From Dimorphilus gyrociliatus (lineage: Eukaryota > Annelida > Polychaeta > Dinophilidae), in NCBI GenBank assembly GCA_904063045.1, contig CAJFCJ010000134.1, forward strand, positions 1 through 31,007: a stretch of 31,007 nt of DNA, given 5' to 3'. Position 1 is the first letter of the stretch, and every line of letters starts with the position of its first letter. The notes beneath the pieces are model-generated. The model worked only from the letters and a program-made list of their open reading frames with translations. It did not search any database and was not told the origin of the DNA. The translations under genes were made by a program, and so were the position numbers. Shown here piece after piece: positions 11,430-20,900 of this stretch.

Positions 11430-11670
11430 CTTTATTCATTTCTCTTACTTTTATATGTTTTTAATACTAGATTATAGAGATTTCTTTTTTTTTTCCAATT
11501 TATATTACTTTTTTCTTTTTAATACAAATTGATTTTAAAACAAAAATTACCCAGCCTTTAATTCATTTTTTCATTTTAATTTACAATACTTTAATATATT
11601 CTTATTCTGCCAATAATTTTGCTTCAAATTTGATCAAAATCGGTGCAGTAGTTGCTGAGCTATGATTTTC
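11370..11670 (+). repeat. Gene 3' end and flank, duplicated at 14585-14880
   Basis: The last codons of the 466-residue gene and the next ~230 nt align with 14585-14880. Shared landmarks are ACAATAACTTTAT, the TAGATTATAGAGATTTCTTT block, CTTTTTAATA, and TTTTGCTTCAAATTTGATCA leading into motif A. The unit that was copied therefore spans coding 3' end, flank and satellite motif A. Confidence 0.75.
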
Positions 11671-13390
11671 TTTCCACATTGTAATTTAACACTTTTTTTG
11701 GTATATATATACAACAAAAATATTTGTCAAAAAAAAGTCAAATTTGTTAATATTTAAGTTAGAGCTTTCAAATTTGGTGCATATACTAATATCACTACGC
11801 CAATCTCAAATCTTTTTACAGAATTCAGTTATCTCTTACGGTTCCAGAGTTATGGCGCCTTCAAAATTTGTTTATTATTTCTTACATATAAGCAGCCAAT
11901 AGAAAATATTTGTCAGGGATGAATTAAATCTCTTAGGAATTAACATACATCTTTGTTATTCTGTACATAGAATAATATTACTACACTGTTCATAAATCTT
12001 TTTACAGAATTCAAGTATCTCTTATAGTTTGAGAGCTACATTTAGTTAATATTTAATGCATATTCCTTATATAATTCATTATAATAATTAATGTTTTTTA
12101 AATGACAAATACTTAATTAATGTACCGAATGTCTTTCTAATTGTACATATTTTTTTCTGACAATAATTATGGTTCAAATTTGATCAAAATCGGCCCAGTA
12201 GTTGCTGAGATATGCATTCTTTTGAATGTTGTACTTTAACACTGTTACAGGCTAATATAGATAAAAAAATATTCGTCATAAAAAAATTAAATTTGTTAAT
12301 ATTTAAGATAGAGCTTTCAAATTTGGTACATAAGCTAATATTCTTACGCCAATCTCAAATCTTTTCCCAGAATTCAATTATCTCTTATGGTTTCCTAGCT
12401 AGGTTACCTTGAAGTTTAGTAGCATCTTCCTTATATAATTCATTATATAAATTTTTTTTTTAAATGGAAAATATTGTGCTTATGTAACTAATATATTTCT
12501 AATTATCCATGTCTTCTTCTGCCAATAATTTTACTTCAAATTTCGTCAAAATCAGCCAGGTAGTTGCTGAGATATGGATCTTTTTTAATGTTATGTTTAA
12601 ACTCAGTTGTATGACATAAAAATAAAACATTCGCCAAAAAAAACTAGATTTGTTATTAATTATGATAGAGCTTTGAAATTTTGTACATATACTAATATAG
12701 GTATTCTAATCTCAAATCTTTTCACAGAATTTTGTTATCTCTTATAGTTTTTGAGCTATGTTGCCTTGAAGTTTAGTGCATCTCTTTTATGTAATTCATT
12801 AAATAATTTATTTTTTTTATATAAGTTACTTTTGAACAGTACATTAAATGTCAGCCTATAATCATATTTTCGTCACAAAATTTTTATTCTGTTATTAATT
12901 AAGTTAAAGCTTTCAAATTCTGTACATAGATTGATATTATTACGCCTATATCAAATCTTTTTACAGAACTCAATTATCTTTTATGGTTCAAAAGATATGG
13001 CGCTGTCAAGTTTTATTCATTATTCTTTATTTGTGAGCTTTATGAAATATTCGTCAGGGTTAAACTAACTCTGTTATTAATAATCATAAAGCTTTCAAAG
13101 TTGGTACATAGATTAATATTAGTGGGCCTATTATAAATCCTTTTACAGAATCCAAATATCTCTTTTAGCTCAAAAGTTATGGCAACTTTATATTTTAATT
13201 GATACTTTGTATATAGACCTACAAAAAACATTTGTCATCTGAAATCTAACTTTGTTATTACTTAACTTAGAGCTTTGAAACTTGGTATATTGACTATTTT
13301 CGGTTTGCCAATCTCAAATCTGCTTACAGAATCCAAATATCAGTTACTATTAGAAGTTAAGGTGTTTTACAGTTTGCTATTATAAGGAAA
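11580..13390 (+). repeat. Middle block of ~360-bp A+B units and ~180-bp B units
   Basis: Motif A is at about 11620-11664, 12174-12214 and 12534-12577. Motif B starts at about 11762, 12311, 12668, 12907, 13089 and 13271, with a variant near 11938. A-to-A spacing of 360 nt and B-to-B spacing of about 182 nt define two nested periods. Most B units carry a CTTTTTACAG-like box followed by AATTCAATTATC. The array 12823-13390 parallels 8967-9720 but with one fewer ~180-bp unit. I see no gene in this stretch; the short open frames are not conserved between units. Confidence 0.8.
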
Positions 13391-13436
13391 TTAGAAACAA
13401 TTCCAACAGAGTGTTTATGTAGAAAAATTTTCTACC

Positions 13437-13490
13437 TACCAGAATGGAAAGTACATTTAAAATAGCCAAACTGCAGTTTATTGACTAACC
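13437..13490 (+). pseudogene. Decayed fragment of the unknown gene's C-terminus (copy 1)
   Basis: The sequence around 13440-13485 reads RMESTFKIAKLQFID in one frame. This aligns with KMESLFKIAGFNFIDF of the intact protein (about 11300-11350). It is only about 50 nt long and passes directly into satellite motif B at about 13500. It is too short to be functional. Confidence 0.6.
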
Positions 13491-13729
13491 CTGTTGTTAA
13501 TTAAGATAGAGCTTTGAAATTCAGTACATACACTAATACTATAATGCTGATATCAAGTTACAACAAACTCTTATCTCTCTTTAACATGTTTGTAGAACTT
13601 TCTCACACTCAGATTTAATTTGATTATCAGTGATTTTAAAGTTTACTAACTAACTTCATGTTTCCACATTGGTGTTATATAATTTTATCTAGGCCAGATT
13701 AGCTTATGGCATGTTCCCACAAGATTTTC

Positions 13730-14020
13730 CATGTGTCTTATATATATTATAAATGTTTTTTTCACAGAAATCATTTATAGTTTGAAGATTAAGGAGTCAA
13801 CATCACCTTAAAAATAGCTGGTCTTATGAACAACTTCTACAATTCCTTTCAAAATATACATCCTTCAATGATAGAATGGTATGTAGATATGTCATTGAAC
13901 AGGAAAGTGTGTTATATATATTTTGAATGTTTTATTCACATGGTTCATATTTAGTTTGAAGAATAAGGAGTCAAAATCACATTTAAAATACCCAGTTAAA
14001 TGAACATCCCCTACAATTGC
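13730..14020 (+). repeat. Second short tandem duplication, ~178-bp period
   Basis: The block beginning TCTTATATATATT near 13733 recurs near 13911. Each copy contains TAGTTTGAAGA, TAAGGAGTCAA and a CTACAATT landmark at the same spacing. This sequence is different from motif B but has nearly the same period. Confidence 0.65.
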
Positions 14021-14099
14021 TGATGATTTTAAAATGGTATGTACAAATTCTGATATACAGTATCATAATACATAGCACTTTCAATATGATAAATATTAA

Positions 14100-14450
14100 A
14101 AAAAAACCTGAAGAAGTGAATTCCCTATTGGAATCCTTCAATCCTTCATCCTTCAATTTGATCAAAATCGGTCCACTAGTTTCTGAGATATGCATTCTTA
14201 TGAATGTTATATTAAAACTCTACATGTAACACTAAAACATTCGTCACAAAAACATTAAATTTCTTATTAATAATTACAGAGCTTTCAAATTTTGTACATA
14301 GACTAATATCGATATGCCAATTTCAAATCTTTATAAAGATTTTAATTATCTCTTATAGCTTTTGAATTGTGGTGCATTAAAAAGTAATACATTTTGCATA
14401 TATAATTCATTATAATAATTAATATTTTTTAAATGACAAAAAATTAATGT
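14100..14450 (+). repeat. A+B satellite unit
   Basis: Motif A is at about 14155-14193 and motif B at about 14279, followed by the shared tail ATAATTCATTATAATAATTAAT. This is one complete ~350-nt unit of the same family, with a mutated acceptor-like box (CTTTATAAAGA). Confidence 0.75.
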
Positions 14451-14499
14451 ATGAAATTGTTTTAAAGCTTGATTTTGGTGTGTTTTTTCTTTTACAGCT

Positions 14500-14645
14500 A
14501 ACTTTCTACCACCTAGAGTTGAAAGTACATTTAGGATTGTAAAATTCCAAATCATTGACTTCATATTCAAACAATAAAAAAGGAGCAAAGTTGTTTATTG
14601 AAATTAATGAAGCAATTTTTGAAACAATTATACAGACAATAACTT
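14500..14645 (+). pseudogene. Decayed fragment of the unknown gene's C-terminus (copy 2)
   Basis: This stretch aligns with about 11290-11430 of the intact gene, from the VESTFRIVKFQIIDF-like segment (intact: MESLFKIAGFNFIDF) through the terminal KQL-RQ region. It carries an in-frame TAA (near 14575) and other differences. It is preceded by CTTTTACAGCTAACTTTC, an acceptor-like context. The downstream flank continues to match the intact gene's 3' flank. Confidence 0.7.
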
Positions 14646-15620
14646 TATCTTTTTTTTATTTTATGTTTTCAATTCTAGATTATAGAGATTTCTTTTTTTG
14701 TCACTTTATATCACTTTTTTTCTTTTTAATAAAAACAACTTTATAAAACAAAAATTGCTTTGCATTCAATTAAATTTACAATTTTGATTCATTAGAATTT
14801 AATATAGGCTCATTCTAACAATAATTTTGCTTCAAATTTGATCAAAAACGGTGAAGTAGTTGTTGAGATATGCATTCCTATGAACATTATATACAAACTC
14901 TATAGTAAATCTTAAAATATTCGTCAGAAAAAAACTAAATTTGTTATTAATTATTATAGAGTTTTGAAATTTTGTACATATACTAATATTAGTATCCTAA
15001 TCTCAAATCTTTTTACAGAATTTAATTATCTCTTATAGTTTTTGAGCTATGTTGTCTTGAAGTTCAGTGCATCTTCCTTATATAATTCATTATATAAACT
15101 TTTATTTATGAAATAGAATATATTGAATTAATATAACAAATATATTTCTAATCAGTAATAATTTTTCTAACAAGAATTTTACTTCAAATTTGATCAAAAT
15201 GGGTGCAGTAGTTGCTGAGCCATGATTTTGTTTGAACATTGTATTTTAACTGTGTTATTGATGTATATACAAAAAAATATTTGTCAAATAAAGTCTTTTT
15301 TTCTTATTATTTAAATACTAAATTTCTTATAGAGCTTTAAAACTTGGTGCATATACCAATATGAGTGTGCAAATCTCAAATCTTTTACAAAATTCAGTTA
15401 TCTATTACAGTTCTGGAGTTATGGAGCCATTAAGTTATTTTTGTTATTTTTTACATATAAGCCTATAGAAAATATTTGTTAGGGCTGGACTAGCTCTGCT
15501 ATTAATTAGGATATATCCTTGTTATTCTGTATATATAATAATATCACTATACAGATCATAAATCTTTTTACAGAATTCAATTATCTTTTGTAGTTCAAAA
15601 GTTAATTTTATTCAAGCCCA
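14645..15620 (+). repeat. Right block: duplicated gene flank plus two A+B units
   Basis: The first ~230 nt match the 3' flank of the unknown gene. Motif A then follows at about 14836-14871 and 15187-15225, and motif B at about 14957 and 15333, with a variant near 15516. A-to-A spacing is about 353 nt. Nothing coding is visible. Confidence 0.75.
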
Positions 15621-16497
15621 TATATTCTTCCTTCTATATACCTTGTTATTTTATAAGCTTTAAACTATTAGGTATTTTGTATTCTTTATTTTTTTATCTA
15701 TAATTTTTACCCCACAAGAATCTTTATCAACAAACAAATAAATCAAAATCTGGAGAGAAGCTTTTAATTAAGATTCTCAAACCTCTCATTCATTCCTTTA
15801 TATTAGACCCTGAAGAGTCCCAGATATACAAATTTAATAGAGAGGGGGACGAAACCACGGTAGGTCAAGTAGGTAGGAAAAAAATTTAAGAAAAAAATTT
15901 TTGAAAATTTTTTGAAAAATTTTTTCTGTTGGAAATTGTTTTAAACATCGATTTTGGTGTATTTTTTCTTTGACTGCTTCCCAAAATCAACTGGGACTCT
16001 TGAAGTGTGAGAATTCTGTTTCTCTTTTTTGATTTAGTCAAAAAAAACCTTTTGCAAACCCTAACCCTGTAAATTTTTGTTTTTAACAGTCACAGAATTT
16101 TTACATCAAAGTGGAAAAAATTTTCTTGAATTTGGTTCAAATCAGAGAATTTATCATCAATTAAATATTAATTATGATTTTTTTGAAAATTCAAAATATT
16201 ACCATTGTGTAAAGAACATTATAAAAATTATACAATTTGTTCATTTTTATGGAATGGCATTTTAAGACAAATTGACTATATTAGCATAAAGCTGCTGCTT
16301 TTAGGTTTCCAAACCAAACATGAAATGTTCAACTCATCTATTTATCTAAAAAAAAAATTCAATCCATGACGTCATCCAAAAGCTTTTTATAGAAGAAAAT
16401 TTCCAAATTTTCAAATTGCATTGAATTACAATTGGAATTTTCATGAATGCCATTTTTCAAATCTGAAATAAATATATATCACATTTCAATTTAGTTA
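15621..16497 (+). other. Intergenic region before the receptor gene
   Basis: No gene is supported. About 15880-15930 is an A-run/T-run stretch able to fold into AT hairpins. The block near 15935-15985 resembles 14455-14500 (GATTTTGGTGTATTTTTTCTTT), so a trace of the repeat family extends this far. AACCCTAACCCT occurs near 16058. A 62-codon open frame at 16077-16265 has no recognisable content. Confidence 0.5.
16367..16374. promoter_or_regulatory. CRE-like palindrome upstream of the receptor gene
   Basis: TGACGTCA, the palindromic CREB/ATF consensus, lies about 125 nt upstream of the first ATG of the receptor gene. A single 8-mer match is weak evidence; a TGACGTCA is also present by chance inside an exon near 19570. 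Confidence 0.25.
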
Positions 16498-17877
16498 ATG
16501 TTGAAAAGTTTTCAGTTGATTATAAAAATCAAACTAACAGATTTAGAAAGAAACACAACTATGAATTATTTTCTAACCAACTGGACAAAATTTTTCTGGA
16601 TTTTCTCACTGGCAAAAAATTGTTTGTTATTTTCTACCAATTTCAATAATTCTACTTTCAAAATTGAAAATTTCAAAGATGAGAATAAAATTGCAGTTGA
16701 AGGATATTTAATTGTCAAAAACAGCAATATTGATTTTTATACAAAATTTACTAGGTTAAGATTTTCTGAAAATTTGAAATTATGTAAAGATATGAATTAC
16801 GATTTTCTACACTCTTATTCGTATCCATGTAAATTAAAGAATGGTACAAATGAATGCATTATTGCGCAATTGCAATTTAAACCAAATCTCCAATACAAAA
16901 TGTAAACAAATATTTGAAATTTTTTCAATTCATTCAAAAATCTGCAATATAAAAAATGTTCTAATTTTAGATTAAAAGTTAACACTGCAACAACAACTGG
17001 AGTAGGTTTATGTATAAAATGCTTTAGAACAACAATTCCATGTAAGTTGCTTACATTTAACCAGTCAGTCACTTGATTTAGAATGTTTTTATTTCCTAGA
17101 CATTTTTGCCAGAAATTCTACAAATGAAAAATCCTTTAATATCCTCCTAAGACACAAAGAAATCAGTTACTGGATATTTCAATCTTCCAGTGTGGAAATT
17201 TGCAAACAACTGCAATTTATTGGAAATTGCGGAATAATTGATTGTAATATCAATGAAGAAAAGTTTATAAAATTAATTTATTCAGGACAAACAATAAAAA
17301 AGATTGAAAAAGTAGAAAAAATTAAAAAGTCTAAACTAATTTGCACTATTCAAGAATATTTCTGTAAATTTTTCATATTTTTTCTCTCTTCGTCTCTTTC
17401 TTTCTCTCTCTCTATCCCTATCTCTCTGTCTCATCTCTGCGTCATCTCTCTTTCTCTTTATCTCTATCTCTCTCTTTCTCTCTCTATCTCTTTCTCTCTC
17501 TCTCCCTCTCTCTCTATCTCTCTCTCTCTCTCTCGCTCTATCTCCCCCCTTTGTTTCTCCCTCTTTCTCTCTCTGTCCTCCCCCCTCTCTTTCTATATAT
17601 ATATATCTCTCTCTCTATCTCTCTGCCTCTCTCTGTCTCATCTCTCCCTCATCTCTCTTTCTCTCCCTATTTCTCTCCCTATCTATCTCCATCTCTCTCT
17701 CTCTCTCTCTTTCTCTCTATCTCCCCCCTGTCTTTCTCTCTCTATCTCTCTCTATCTTCCCCTCCTCTCTCTCTCTTTCTCTCCCTATTTCTCTCCCTAT
17801 CTATCTCCATCTCTCTATCTCTCTCTTTCTCTCTATCTCCCCCTGTCTTTCTCTCTCTATCTCTCTATCTTCCCCTC

Positions 17878-17909
<32 letters not shown>

Positions 17910-20900
17910 ATCTCCCCCGTCTCTTTCTCTCTCTATCTCTCTCTATCTTCCCCCCTCTCTCTCTCTATCTCTCTCTATCTTCCCCTCCTCTCTCTCTCTC
18001 TCTTTTCCTCTCTTTCTCTCTCTATCTCTCTTTATCTTTCCCCCCTCATTTAAGCAAAAACAAATTTTTTTTCAGATTTAGAATATGAATATATAGGAAA
18101 AAATCAGAATAGAACATTTGCATTCTTACACATGTTTAATAATATTAAAACTGAATATTTCATATTTTCAAAAATATTTGGAGTTTTTCCATTAGTTTTC
18201 AAGCAACTTGACCATTTGGAATATTATTGTAAAAGATTTTGCACAACTACTAACCACATCTACTATTTCAATGCTTGCTATTATAAAACAATAGAAATAG
18301 GTGTATGTATAATAAAAGAAGGCAAAATTAACTGTAGCTATAGCAACCAATTTTAATAGCAACCAATATGGTTCTGCGTAACAACTGCTATAGAGATATA
18401 CAATTGTGAATATATTGAAGGAGGTATAGGCCGAAATTTTTCAATGTTGGAACTTTCCTGTGTAAAAGGTGAACAAAAACGGAATGATTAACTAACATAA
18501 AATAACATTTTCATAATTTCTTTTCCTCTTTGAAGAGAAAAGCTTTCAATTGAAAACAAAAACATTTTCAATGTTACCATGGAAACCACATTCATTAACA
18601 AATGTTTCCGGAGATTTTCAATTATATTGGAAAGGTTCTTGGAAAACTATCGTATTCATTCACAGACACGAACACGAAATCATTTGTAAAAATTTTGGCT
18701 TCAACTATGCAAAAGTTTTAGGTTTGAAGAATGAGAAATTGTCAATTGGATACGGAGACCTTGAAATTATTTGTGGTAGAGAGGCTAAAAATCTGTCAGA
18801 TTGTCAAATTGTAGAGAGAAGGTTAGAAAATGAATAATAGAGTAGTTTCTCCCCTTTTCAACACATTTTCTGTGTAGAAAGGAGAGTAAATAGTTTTTAC
18901 TTAATTAATTCTTTTTCTCAACTCAGAGGCTATCGAGTTCAAAAATTAGAATTAATTTGTACAAAATTAGAAGAAAAGTCTTTTCTTTGTCCTGAGAAAA
19001 ATTCTTACAAATACAATTTAAAGTGCTATTCGTTTTTCCACGAAAGTAACAAGAAGTCTCTCTCTATTTCAGAGATGGATGAAAAGTGTCAATCATTAAA
19101 TATGACATTGGCTGATTTTCCAACAATTCATCCTGAGAAATTAATGTTTTTTTTTCAATCCTATTCCACTTATAAATTGCTAAAAAGTGGAGAATATATG
19201 AACACATTTAACATTTACAATGGTAAAAACCACCTAACACTAACACTGACATTAACACTAATATTACCATAAACATTAAGATAAACATTACCATAACTAC
19301 TAACATTAACATTAACATTAACACTAACAATAACATTAACATTAGGATTATTACTAACCCTAACACTAACAATAACATTAACCCTAAATCTAACATAAAC
19401 ATTAGGATTATTACTACTTAATCTGACTAACCCTAAAACTAACACTAACACAAACACTAACAATAACACTAACCCTAACACTAACACTAACAATAACCAT
19501 TTAACTCTTCATTTTTCTCCTTTTTACAGTTTTGAGAAACATTGAATTTAAGCGGAAGAAAATTTATGTGACGTCATCAAACATTTCCTATCTACTGATT
19601 CCATTATATATTCCATCAAACTTGCAAGTACCTTTTATAGATAACTGATTGGGTTACTATGGCTACCAAATTTTTTATTTTATTAGATAAAAATGCAGAA
19701 AAAACTTTCAGAGAAGTATATAGATGTAGAGAAGGAGAAGCATTTGAAAGGGTCAATATATAGGCGCCATCTTTGGGAAACGATCCTTAATTTGCATACT
19801 AATCACGGAGATTGCGTGGAGTTTTCATTGGTAAAAATTTAAATAATAACTGATTTTATTGCAAAGGAAGAAGAAACGTTCAGTGATTGATTGATTTATT
19901 TAATTATTACACATTTCCTTCTAGGTTTTAGATGAAGATATATCGAGCAAAGTTTGGAAATACGACTACGGTACGAGTAGGACAATTGGAGTATCTTTCT
20001 CTCTCTCTCTCTCTCTCTCTACAGTTAATAATAGACGTTTATCTATTGTTCCAATATTTAGCTTGGAAGAACAAAAGGGTTAGTTGTGAGCTAAAGGAAA
20101 AATATTACATTTGTCAAAAGTCAATTGGTATGAAAAAAAAAACAAAAAAATTATTTTTTTCTTCTTCTCTTCCAAAAATGATAAAAAAAAATTAACTGTT
20201 GGGTTTTGTTTTTTGTCTTTAAAAGATTTGGAGAAAATTTGGAATAATTTAAAGAATCATTTCAAAATTGCTCTATATCAAAATCAAACTGTTACAGATC
20301 AACAAAACAACAGTTATTTTTGCGAGTTGAGTGAAATATATATTAATATTGTTTATCTATGCGATGGCTTATGGGATTGTAGGTTGGGAGAAGATGAAGA
20401 GAATTGCTCCTCCTCCGATCAGTTACCAAATCAATTTATTTGCTTTAATTCAACAACTGTTGAAATTAGTTATACTTTACTTTGTGATTTTCACAATGAT
20501 TGCCCCGATGGATCTGATGAAAAATTTTGCGGTGCGGTAGATAATTCTCTTTCTTTGTTGATTTCTTCCATTAGACTTTCTCTTCTCTCCCTCATTTTTC
20601 AGCTAGAGATAGTTGTAAACATAGTTACGAAATGTATGAATAACAAGTTTGTTAACTAAATCCAGGTCAGTGTATTCCGTTCGTCTGTCTGTCTTTTAGA
20701 CAATGCGCAAATAAACAATGCATCTACAAGAATGAAACGTGTGACGAGGTCATCAATTGTTTCGATGAAAGTGACGAAGAGTGCTTCTCTCCAGCTGCCA
20801 TTTATCCCAGTTATATCAATAGTAGAACAGCAAATCACTTTCAAACATTTATAGATACAATCAACAAGATTTGCAATTTGCAGATTGTAGACTTGACTAT

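Noticed and set aside
16077-16265. 62-codon open frame upstream of the receptor
   Set aside because: No domain, no clear splice link to the receptor, and short enough to arise by chance.
17192-18088. Long Ser/Leu-rich open frames across the CT repeat
   Set aside because: They exist only because the CT repeat has no stop triplets. Splicing 17363 to 18076 restores the receptor frame.
20603-20665. Apparent frame break in the LDLa region (stop near 20642)
   Set aside because: Using the acceptor at 20664-20665 makes this part of intron 12 and restores the frame in phase 1.
20810-20883. Apparent frame shift between two LDLa modules
   Set aside because: A 74-nt GT-AG intron explains it; phases agree on both sides.
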